64,000 bases of DNA from Altimarinus sp041659565 (GTDB lineage: Bacteria; Patescibacteriota; Gracilibacteria; BD1-5; UBA6164): positions 62,001 through 126,000 of the forward strand of contig JBAZXZ010000001.1 of the NCBI GenBank assembly GCA_041659565.1, written 5' to 3'. Both the position numbers and the translations under genes were made by a program. Shown one piece after another: positions 9,875-17,817 of the stretch (its first letter is position 1; each line of letters starts with the position of its first letter). Below the pieces are notes generated by a model. The model was not told the DNA's origin and searched no databases. It worked only from the letters and a program-made list of their open reading frames with translations.

Positions 9875-11572
9875 TTATTTTCTTAATGCAATATTTATTG
9901 TACTAATTAATCATTTCATTGCAGATTTTTCATAATCTATATCTATTCAAAATCAAAAATATAATTTTTCATTATATTCAATTTTAAAATAAGTTACTGC
10001 ATTTGCATTTTTTCATTCTGACTGAGATTCTTGACTATAATATATAATTTCAAATTGAATCCCAAATATTTTTCATATATAATTTGATGCTTCATTTATT
10101 GTTCAATGTCAATTTTTTCTTCAATCTTCTCTTATTTGATCAAAATCAAATTCATCTATTGAAATAGGTCAATTTATATTTACAAAGTTTTTTTCAAAAA
10201 TATCTTTTATTTTTTCAGGAGTTAAAACTCAACTAATTTCTTCTATAATTGGAGTAAATATATCTTTAATGCTTTCTTTCATTTCTTTAGGAATATCATA
10301 TCACATTTTTTTTAATTTGTATTTTACTCATCATATTCAAGATTGTGAGTTTATTCCTACTGGTTCATATTCTAATCAAATATCTTTCGGATTAATAGGT
10401 AAATATGGTACATCCCAAAATAAATTTCATTTTTTTTCTCTTTCTTCTTGTTTATCTAATCATTTTGCTATGGCATCTATATGACCTCAACTATAAGCTG
10501 TATGAACCAATTCTCATGTATATGGATATCTTGGATGTATTGGTATTTCTATTATTTCTGATATTTTTTCAGAAATTTCTCATATATTACTTAAATCTAA
10601 TCACGGAGAAACTCATTGAGTAAACATATTTAAAGCAACCGTTCCTATATCTACATTTCAACTTCTTTCTCAATTTGGTACTCATATAATTCACTCTACC
10701 CTATCAGCTCAAGCTTTTATCGCTAATTCTGTTGCTGCAATAGCAGTTCATCTATCATTATGTGTATGTACACTTATAATTACTTTTACTGTTTCACTAA
10801 TTTTTTTAATATAGGACTTCAATTCCCTGCTCATATATTCAATTTTATCTGCATATCTATCAGGAGTAGAGTTTTCAACAGTAGCAGGTAAATTAAAGAT
10901 TATATCTTTTCATCAAAAAGAATCCCATTTATTAATTACTCTTTTACATATTTCCACAGCAAATTTAATTTCTGTTCATGTAAAACTTTCTGGTGAATAC
11001 TCTAATTGTAAGTTTCAGTCAAAATCTTTAAAATATTTTTTTATCCAATCTACTCAATCTTCAGCTAACTTTATTATTTCATCTTGTGATTTTTCAAATA
11101 CAACTTCCCTTTGTATAGTTGAAGTAGAATTATATAAATGAACAATTACATTTTTCGCTCACTCAATACTTTTTCTTGTTTTTTCTATTAATTCTCTTTT
11201 ACATCAAACCAATACTTGAATTTTAACATCATCAGGAATTAAATTTTCTTCTATTATTTTTCTTATAAAATCATAATCATCAGTAGATGCGGCTGGAAAT
11301 CATACTTCTATTTCTTTAAATCACATTTGAACTAACATATTAAAATATTCCAATTTTTGTTCTACATTCATTGGTTTTTCAATAGATTGATTACCATCTC
11401 TTAAATCTACACTACACCAAATAGGTGCTTTTTCTATATCTTTATCAGGCCAGGTTCTGTCTGGTAATTTAAAGTCAGAATTTGCAGGAATTTTGTATTT
11501 TTTCTTTGCTAATTCTCAAAATTCAGCAACTTTTTCATCTATGGATATTGTATTAGGGGTATTTTTATTCAT
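9875..11572 (-). CDS. leuA: 2-isopropylmalate synthase
   Basis: The 565-residue protein is a full-length LeuA of the long type. It condenses acetyl-CoA with 2-oxoisovalerate in the first step of leucine synthesis. The catalytic TIM barrel begins near residue 50 with PIWCSVDLRDGNQSIEKPM and continues with GFKEIEVGFPAAS and VIISVHTHNDRGTAIAATEL. The metal-binding His pair is in VHTHND. YPYTGELVHTAYSGGHIDAI matches the same subgroup. Residues about 470-565 form the leucine-binding regulatory domain (GHGTINEA and FGFGIDIDYEKSA). No other leucine genes are in the window. A leucine leader peptide and attenuator lie directly upstream, so it is under leucine control at both transcript and enzyme level. 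Confidence 0.93.
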
Positions 11573-11674
11573 ATATTTTTAAATTTAAAAAGTAAATTTA
11601 TATATTATAGATTTACTTTTTTTGAGGACTGATAAAATTTTATAGGTATACATCTTTACATGGAAATTAAAAAA

Positions 11675-11712
11675 AATAAAAAAACTCTCTGTAGGTTTCC
11701 CTAAGAGAGTTT
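11675..11712 (-). terminator. leucine attenuator terminator before leuA
   Basis: On the minus strand AAACTCTCT pairs with AGAGAGTTT, with an inner TTAGG/CCTA extension, and is followed by a run of seven U residues. The hairpin sits between the leucine leader peptide and leuA. Its 5' arm CTCTTAGG (plus 11700-11707) is perfectly complementary to CCTAAGAG in the leader peptide codons (plus 11753-11760). That gives the antiterminator alternative. Confidence 0.9.
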
Positions 11713-11733
11713 GTATAGTTTAATTGGTTAAAA

Positions 11734-11811
11734 TTAACTTACAACAAAATAACTCTTAGGTTTTATTCCTAGAAGAAGAGTCAGAAGTAGTAAATTAGTT
11801 TTTTGTATCAT
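11734..11811 (-). CDS. leuL: leucine leader peptide (attenuator sensor)
   Basis: This 25-codon ORF contains seven leucine codons within eight (TNLLLLTLLLGIKP), using TTA, CTA, CTT, CTG, CTT, CTT and CTA. It starts about 31 bases after a TTGACA-N15-TATAAT promoter and ends 22 bases before the attenuator hairpin. Stalling at the Leu codons would leave the following CCT-AAG-AG segment free to pair with the terminator's 5' arm and allow leuA transcription. Efficient translation would cover it and let the terminator form. The logic is that of classical leu attenuators in proteobacteria. No homology search was possible, but codon content and RNA layout agree. Confidence 0.9.
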   Translation of the reverse strand: MIQKTNLLLLTLLLGIKPKSYFVVS

Positions 11812-11841
11812 AATTATTTTTAAAGTTAAATAATTAAAGTG

Positions 11842-11868
11842 ATTATATGTATTTTTTAAATTTGTCAA
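11842..11868 (-). promoter_or_regulatory. promoter for leuL-leuA
   Basis: On the minus strand a perfect TTGACA (plus 11863-11868) and TATAAT (plus 11842-11847) are separated by 15 bp. It is the best consensus match in the window. It lies in the 77-base gap between the cysK stop and the leader peptide. Confidence 0.85.
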
Positions 11869-11888
11869 ATATTTTTTTCTAAATAAAA

Positions 11889-12794
11889 TTACTTACATCA
11901 TTTTATTTTATCTTTATCTATATATTTCATAAGTTCTGAAAAATAATAATCCCCTCAATCTGGTGCAATTATAACTCATTTAAGTCATTTTTTTCATTCT
12001 AAATACTTTTTAGTTCATGAAAGTATAGCTCATGAAGAAATTCAATTAAAATATCATTCTTCTATATAAGCATTTACTCATGGGATGGCATCTTCTAGAT
12101 ATTTTACATCTATTACTACATCTATCAAATATTTATAATCTTTGTAAAATTGTCCTATATTTCTGATGATGTTATAATCTTTTATTCATTCAATTTTATC
12201 TAGTGGATTTATAGCTATTATCTTTATTTCCGGGTATTTGTCTTTTAGATATTTTGCTGTTCAAAGTAGGGTTCCTGTTGTCCCAAGTCAGGCTACAAAA
12301 AAATCTATCTTCCCTATTTTCTTTTCTATATGAGGTCATGTTAAATTATAATGAGCCTCTAAATTATCTATATTGTTAAATTGATCAGTTAGAAAATACT
12401 TTGAGGGATTTTCTTTGTATAGTTTATCTCTGTATTCTATTGCATCATCTGTAGTTCATTGAACTTCAATAAGCTTGGCTCAGTATGATTTGATCAGTTT
12501 TTTCTTACAAGGAGCAGTTGATTCTGGAATTACAAGTTCTACCTTCAAATCAAATAAATTTGATAAATAAGCCAAAGATATAGCAGTATTACCACTGGAT
12601 GCTTCTAAAACTATTTTAGATTTGTCTAGTTTTCCTTCTTCTAATGCTTTTTTTAAAATCCAGTAAACAGCTTTTACTTTTATACTTCCACACATATTAA
12701 ATTTTTCCAAAACAGTATAAACTTCATTATCTTGTATATGATTAATTTTTGTAATGGGCACTTCCATTAGCAGTTTTTCTATGTTTAGTTTCAT
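11889..12794 (-). CDS. cysK: cysteine synthase-like PLP enzyme
   Basis: The 301 residues form a beta-family PLP enzyme. The cofactor lysine is in GSIKVKAVYWILKKALEEGK (about residue 39). The substrate-binding loop is EASSGNTAISLAYLSN, the phosphate-binding region is VAGLGTTGTLLGTAKYL, and the C-terminus has GISSGAILSG and APDGGDYYF. These fit O-acetylserine sulphhydrylase (CysK/CysM) or cystathionine beta-synthase-like proteins. The usual K-D-R after the Ser is K-V-K, a mild deviation. It starts 3 bases after the proB reading frame ends, so the two are one operon. Substrate cannot be fixed by eye. Confidence 0.85.
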
Positions 12795-12797
12795 AAT

Positions 12798-13858
12798 TTA
12801 AATATTAATAAAATAATCTGTATGTATAACAATTTTTTTATTATCACTAAATTTATTTATTTCCTTACTATCAATTTTAGCGATACCATATCAGAGGCAA
12901 CAGCCATGCTCGTCACATACATTTACTACATCTCATTTTATAAATTCTTTTTCTATTTTTTCTACTCAGATTTCAAGTAATGATGCTCTTTTTCAGTTTC
13001 TTAGTAAATCTGCAATTATTGTACTAACTTCATTTTTCAAGTTGGTACTGCTCATGCTTTTAGCCATTTTCTTAGAGAATCTACTTTTTTTTCACTATGC
13101 GACTCAAATAAAGTTCAAGGATTTTCTCACTTTATAATTTTTGTAATTATATCTTCCTGTTTTCAATTTGCAAGATACATTTTAATTCATAAATCCATCA
13201 TCATTTTAGCTATCTTTAGTTTGCTTTCCATTCATCATTTTCACATAGTTGATTTATCTTTTCATACCATTCTAAGTATATTTTGGTCTATTGTATTCAC
13301 TTCTTTTATTATATTTCATCATGGATACTTGTCATATAATCAATCTATATTTGATAAGATAATTAGATTATTTGCTCAAATCATAGCTGCAATCAAAGCT
13401 GATAATTCGTCATTGTCTGAGAAATCTAACTCTTCTTGAGATAACACATCATTTTCATTTATTATGGGAATAATTTGTAATTCTAGACTGCTTAGCATTA
13501 CTTTTTTCATAGAATTGTATCTTTCCCTATCTTGGAAATCTCTACGAGTTAGAAGAGCTTGAGATACCTTTATATTGTATTTCCCAAAGTATGATATATA
13601 CACATCCATCAAAGTTGCTTGTCAAATACTGGAAAAAACTTGTCAGGCTTCAATTGTTGTTAATCATTTTATTATATTTTGTCATAGATTTTTTTTTCAT
13701 AGTCATATAGCTCCAGAACTCACTATCAAAACTTTTCGTCATGCTTTTTGTAATAAATCTACTTCTCTAGCGAGATTAGTCATTACACTTTCATTTACTC
13801 AGTTTTCATCGAGTATCACATTTGATCAAAGTTTTATTACATAGATATTATTAGTCAT
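12798..13858 (-). CDS. proB: glutamate 5-kinase with PUA domain, one-base frameshift
   Basis: The first reading frame gives the kinase: NIYVIKLGSNVILDENG, KVLIVSSGAIGLGKK, PIINENDVLS, FSDNDELSALIAAMIGANNL, ILSNIDGLYD and KDKSTMGKGGMESKL. ProB phosphorylates glutamate in proline synthesis. After LRKWLKAGAVPTGK the frame ends early. One frame over, the sequence continues as a clear PUA domain (DLLRNGKRASLLEIGVEKIE, GDVVNVCDEHGCCLGYGIA) to TAA 12798-12800. One A too few in the A5 run near 13032-13036 explains both frames. This is either a sequencing or assembly error or a true mutation. The gene follows a proline leader attenuator, and cysK lies 3 bases downstream. Confidence 0.88.
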
Positions 13859-13877
13859 ATATTTAGAAATTAAGATA

Positions 13878-13911
13878 TAAAAAAATCATTTTCATGTTTT
13901 GAAAATGATTT
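13878..13911 (-). terminator. proline attenuator terminator before proB
   Basis: On the minus strand a 12-bp perfect stem (AAATCATTTTCA/TGAAAATGATTT, plus arms 13900-13911 and 13883-13894) with a five-base loop is followed by seven U residues, 20 bases before the proB start. Its 5' arm CATTTTCA is exactly complementary to TGAAAATG in the leader peptide's ATG-AAA-ATG codons (plus 13946-13953), just downstream of the last proline codon. Confidence 0.88.
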
Positions 13912-14037
13912 TTGTGTTAGTTTATTTTTACACTCTTTAAAATACCATTTTCATATATATGGGTAAAAACGGACAAGGTAAAGATGTAGTAAATAGTTTT
14001 TTCATATTTTTGTAGTTAATATAAATTTATTATATAT
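13895..14037. repeat. repeat copy 1: proline leader module of proB
   Basis: About 143 bases are nearly identical to 16777-16919 next to the scaffold gap. The module carries the leader peptide gene, the 3' half of the attenuator in this copy and the -10 region. Differences fall mostly at peptide positions 2 and 7 and in the 5' untranslated part. The repeat is best explained as a duplicated regulatory unit that precedes both proline transcripts. Confidence 0.8.
13937..14005 (-). CDS. proline leader peptide of proB
   Basis: This 22-residue ORF has core SLPCPFLPIYMKMVF, with three different proline codons (CCT, CCG, CCC) in six positions. It starts MKKLFTT and lies 24 bases after a TTGCAA-N15-TATAAT promoter. 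The ATG-AAA-ATG codons after the last Pro can pair with the terminator's 5' arm. A ribosome stalled for charged tRNA-Pro would therefore favour read-through into proB. Conservation with the second copy at 16819-16887 (differences K2Q and T7I only) supports translation. I know of no described example in this phylum; that is from memory only. Confidence 0.87.
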   Translation of the reverse strand: MKKLFTTSLPCPFLPIYMKMVF

Positions 14038-14055
14038 ATGTTTTTATTTTTGCAA
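14029..14055 (-). promoter_or_regulatory. promoter for the proB leader
   Basis: On the minus strand TTGCAA (plus 14050-14055) and TATAAT (plus 14029-14034) are separated by 15 bp. The start codon of the leader peptide is 24 bases downstream of the -10 element. Confidence 0.65.
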
Positions 14056-14115
14056 ATTATTTTCATTTATAAATTATTTAATAACAAACTTTGTAATTTA
14101 ATATAATAAAATCTA

Positions 14116-14682
14116 TTAATTTTTTCTTTTCCGCTCTTTAATTAGTGGAATAAGTTGAGGATATTTTTTTTCAAAGATATCAGTATTTGCAAAAGCTGAT
14201 TCTATTTCTGAATAACTAAAAACAGGATGTCCATATAACATATATATAATAGTATTAATTTTTTCTTGTGTTTTTTTATTAATTTTTGTTGCATCTCTAG
14301 TATTTTTAATTGCAGTAAGTATACTAATTAAATTATTTAAATCATCGTCAGTATAGTTATATGTATAAAATCTTTGAACTAAATCAAGTTCAATAACTTC
14401 ATATGCATCAATTAAATTTTCAATAGCACTATTCAATATATGGTCATAATCTTTTGATTCTGGGTTAACTTCAGAACCATTAATTTTTTCTGAAGTTGTA
14501 ACAGTTTTTAATATTTTTTCTTGTATGTCATTTGATTCCTTTAGTTCAAGTATTCATAAAGCTCACACAGCTACTGTTGCTATAGTATTAAGAAAACCTC
14601 TTCTACTTATATTATTATTTACTATAATTGGAGTAGTTTCAGTTAGTTCTTGTTCAGTTGTTTTTTGTTGTTGGGAATTCAT
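14116..14682 (-). CDS. hypothetical protein with Tat-type signal sequence
   Basis: The 188 residues begin with a polar stretch rich in Q, T and E. Residues about 26-47 then read ISRRGFLNTIATVAVGALGI, which fits the twin-arginine pattern S-R-R-x-F-L with a weakly hydrophobic core. The remaining helical region is not recognised. It starts 71 bases after proA and is the last gene before the proB leader, so it probably shares the proCA transcript. If the signal is real, the cell needs a Tat translocase, which is not in this window. The motif could also be chance in an N-terminal anchor. Confidence 0.7.
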
Positions 14683-14753
14683 AATATTAAAAATAAATAT
14701 GTAAAATATATTGACAATTCTAGTATAATAGTTTTTATATAAAATGCAAATAA

Positions 14754-15965
14754 TTATTTTCTTACCTTAAAATCAGATTCAACTACATATTTGTATGTTA
14801 CTAAACTCTCAGCTCACATAGGTCATCTTGCATGAAGTTTTTGTGTTGAAATTCAGATTTCTCATCCAAATCAGAAACAAGATCAATCAGAAAATCTAGT
14901 TGAAGTATTTGCATAAACTACAGAAGAATTCACACTTTTATAAAATAATGCAATATTTTCTTTATTATTACTAAGTATTCAATCACTATGTAAAGATGAA
15001 TAAGTATCTATATGATTTATAGCCTCTTCTATATTGTTCACAAATTTTATGTTTAGATCTAGTGATAATTGTTCTTTGAAATAATCTAGATTTTCTTGTT
15101 CTTTTATTATATTTATTCCAGATTTATTTAGTTTATCAAATAAATTTTCTAAAAGTAAATTTGGTATATTTGAATTGATAATCAAAGTATCAAGTGCATT
15201 ACAAACAGAAGGTCTACTTGTTTTTGCATTTATAATTACATCTATTGCTTTATTAAAATCATTTTCTATGTCATCATCTAGATATAAATGAACTACTCAT
15301 GCTCAAGTTTCTATAACTGGAACTATTGAATTTTTTCTTACACTATCTATTAGATTTCTTCATCACCTTGGAATGATAACATCAACGAGTCAGATAGCAT
15401 TGTAAAGTATATTTAACTCTTCCCTATCTAGAGGATAATTATAAACTATATTTTCATCAACGAAGTTATTTTTTAATACATCTTTTACTATTTCGACTAG
15501 TATATTATTTGAATTTTTAGCTTCTTTTCATCATCTAAGTATAACAGCATTTCAAGATTTTATGCACATAATAATCAAGTCAATTGTTACATTTGGTCTT
15601 GCTTCGTATATGCAAGCCACAACTCATAGTGAAACTCAGATTTTTTTAATAGTAAGTCAATCTTTTGTTTCTATTTTTTCTTCTAAATTATATTTTTCTA
15701 AAGGATCTTTTATATCTATTAGCTCATCACATCATTTACTAATAGATGCGATTCTATCATCATTTAAGAGAAGTCTATCATACATTGGGTTACTTATATC
15801 CATAATGGTTAAGTCTCTTTGATTTTCCATCTTAATTAGATCTTTGTTTTTTATAATAGCTTTTCATATGTCACTAATTATATTATTTCTTTTTTCAAAA
15901 GATAGATTAGCAAGTGTCTTTGATGCTATTTTTACTCTTTGTAGATTTTCTAGTATAGTTTGCAT
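14754..15965 (-). CDS. proA: gamma-glutamyl phosphate reductase
   Basis: The 403-residue protein reduces gamma-glutamyl phosphate to glutamate semialdehyde, the second step of proline synthesis. Recognisable blocks are IKKIGVSLGVVACIYEARPN, KSGNAVILRGGKEAKNSN, DVIIPRGGRNLIDSV and VIETGAGVVHLYLDDD. The catalytic cysteine is in TSRPSVCNALDTLI (about residue 244), followed by YANTSTRFSDGSCFGFGGEI and ISTQKLHARGPMG. Length is typical. The gene begins 11 bases after proC. Most conserved glycines, including those of FGFGGEIGIS, are TGA codons. Confidence 0.95.
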
Positions 15966-15976
15966 ATTTTTAAAAA

Positions 15977-16750
15977 TTAATTATTTAAATCTTTTGCTTT
16001 ATTGTAAGCATTATCTATTGCATCTGTAATACATTTTTTAAATCAATTTCTTTTAAATGTTTCTATTGCCTTTTCTGTTGTACCTCACGGCGATGTAATA
16101 TTTTGTCTAAGTCTTTCTACTTCTAAATTACTTTTTTCTAGCAGATTTGATGCTCAAATAAAAGTATTATTTGAAATTATAGTTGCTTGTTCTTCATTAA
16201 ATCACATTTCCATTGCTTTTTGTTTTATTATCTCTGTAAAATAATAAAAGTAAGCTGGTCAAGATCAAGAAAGTGCTGTTATTTTATTTATCTCATCTTC
16301 ATTTTTACACTCTATTAATTTTCAATTTTTTAAAAAAGTCTGTATAAAAAAATCTTTTTCTTTGTTTGTAACACTACTAGTTTCAATATATCAAATAACT
16401 CATTTTCATACACTCATAGGAGTATTTGGCATTGTTCTAATTATCTTAGCACAATTTATTTTAGATTTAATTTTATCTATAGAAATTCAGGCCATAATTG
16501 ATATTACTAAAATATCTTTTTTAAAAATACTTAGGTCAAGTTCATGAAATTGTTTAGGTTTTATCGCTAAAATTATTATATCAGATTCACTATTTAATCA
16601 GGTATTTATGTTGTATAATTTTTTTAACTCTATTTCTTTTTCTTCCGTTTTAGTTTTTATAAATATATTTTTTATGTTGTATCAACTCGAGATAATTGAT
16701 TGTAAGATTATTTCTCACATATTTCAGCATCAGATGAATTGGATTTGCAT
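15977..16750 (-). CDS. proC: pyrroline-5-carboxylate reductase
   Basis: The 257-residue protein catalyses the last step of proline synthesis. The N-terminal Rossmann motif is QIQFIGCGNMGEIILQSII. DIIILAIKPKQF and the signature IRTMPNTPMSVGKGVIGY follow, then ITALSGSGPAYFYYFTEIIK and NITSPGGTTEKAIETF. It leads the proC-proA-(Tat protein) transcript. The start ATG is 15 bases from the scaffold gap, so its own upstream control region is only partly present. The proline leader module on the other side of the gap is its natural regulator. Confidence 0.94.
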
Positions 16751-16758
16751 ATGTGGGT

Positions 16759-16775
16759 AGATCGGNNNNNNNNNN
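16759..16775. other. adapter-like remnant and 10-N scaffold gap
   Basis: Bases 16759-16765 read AGATCGG, identical to the start of the common Illumina adapter, and are followed by ten N (16766-16775). The contig therefore probably ended in untrimmed adapter, and the N-run is a placeholder of unknown true length. The break falls exactly at the attenuator hairpin of a repeated module, a typical place for assembly to fail. Confidence 0.8.
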
Positions 16776-16776
16776 T

Positions 16777-16919
16777 TGTTTTGAAAATGATTTTTGTGTT
16801 AGTTTATTTTTACACTCTTTAAAATACCATTTTCATATATATGGGTAAAAACGGACAAGGTAAAGATATAGTAAATAGTTTTTGCATAGTTTTTGTTGTT
16901 AAGATAAATTTATTATATG
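16777..16919. repeat. repeat copy 2: proline leader module of proCA
   Basis: Near-identical to 13895-14037. It begins at the gap within the 5' arm of the attenuator hairpin, so the U-tract side is lost in the gap. It contains the second proline leader peptide and promoter -10. Confidence 0.8.
16819..16887 (-). CDS. proline leader peptide upstream of proC
   Basis: A second 22-residue leader whose core SLPCPFLPIYMKMVF is identical to that of the proB leader. It starts MQKLFTI. The three Pro codons CCT, CCG and CCC are kept. The ATG-AAA-ATG antiterminator segment is also kept, together with TGAAAATGATTTTT, the complement of the terminator's 5' arm, at the gap edge. By position it should control proC-proA, but the join to proC runs through the gap and is inferred. 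Confidence 0.83.
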   Translation of the reverse strand: MQKLFTISLPCPFLPIYMKMVF

Positions 16920-16938
16920 TGAAATAATAAATTTACAA
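16912..16938 (-). promoter_or_regulatory. promoter for the proC leader, overlapping the upstream stop codon
   Basis: On the minus strand TTGTAA (plus 16933-16938) and TATAAT (plus 16912-16917) are 15 bp apart. The -35 element includes the stop codon of the AstE-family gene, an economical overlap. Confidence 0.6.
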
Positions 16939-17790
16939 ATTTTTTATTTTAATTTTTTCTCAAACAAAGAAAACATCTTCTCATTTTTTTGGATTTGCTA
17001 AATTTGGCATAACTAAAATCATATCTTTTTCAGCATATATTTTTTCTATTCAATCTATTCAAATTAAAGTTCATGATTTAATAAAAGAAAAATTTTCTAA
17101 TTCATTTTTTCAAAGCTTAAATTCAAAATTTCAAAATTTACATACATATACACTACTCATTTGTATAAGACTTTTTTCTTTAGATAATTTACTAAATAGG
17201 TTTGAATTTATAATTCATAAATTAGATAAAAAGTTTAAAAGAACTTTATATGCATTGTTTGGTCATTCTGAATTGTCATGGTTTCATGCTTCAAAAGTAA
17301 AACCATAGCCTCATTTATTATTCATATAATTTTCAGTATCTCATGATATAGAAACTGATCAAAGGTCATTCCATCATAATACAACATGGGAAACTCATAA
17401 ATTTTTAGCTATTTCAATATTTCTATTTTCTGAAAATAGAAATGGAATTGATGGTCAAGAAGTAGAATGAATATCAAGTAAATAATTTGTTTCATTAAAA
17501 AATGGCATAATTTTTCTAGCTATATCTCATTCATAAGATTGTAAATTTTGTCATTCATAAAAACATCTATTTAAATTATTTTCTAAATATCTACGATTTT
17601 CTATTCATGCTTTTTCATTACAATTAGAAATAAGAGTAACAGAACCTGAAAGTATTGAAATTGTTTCTGTTTGTATGTCATTAATAAATTTTTTTATAGC
17701 AATAGATCATGATTTTTCGTCTCAATGTATTCATCACAAAATAAGTGCATTTTTTCATTTATTTTCAGATTTTAAAGTTGTTACTTTCAT
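16933..17790 (-). CDS. succinylglutamate desuccinylase/aspartoacylase family hydrolase
   Basis: The 285-residue protein has the zinc-carboxypeptidase-like motifs of the AstE/AspA family. ALILGGIHGDEKSGS supplies the H-x-x-E pair (about residues 21-24), NLNRCF is the substrate-binding segment, and LLDIHSTSG gives the third metal His. GYGFTFEAGNHD matches the catalytic-Glu region. These enzymes remove an acyl group from an amino acid or peptide amine. The substrate here is unknown. Nearly all motif glycines are TGA. It follows lysS by 27 bases and may be co-transcribed with it. Confidence 0.85.
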
Positions 17791-17817
17791 AATGTTGATT
17801 TTTATTATTTTAGTATT

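Noticed and set aside
13959..14015. Plus-strand ORF starting MGKNGQGKDVVNSF, repeated near 16850
   Set aside because: It is the antisense of the proline leader peptide. Conservation between copies follows the minus-strand Pro codons and hairpin, and the plus frame ends at different places in the two copies.
14710..14732. TTGACA and TATAAT on the plus strand between proA and the Tat protein gene
   Set aside because: The two boxes are only 7 bp apart, and no plus-strand gene follows.
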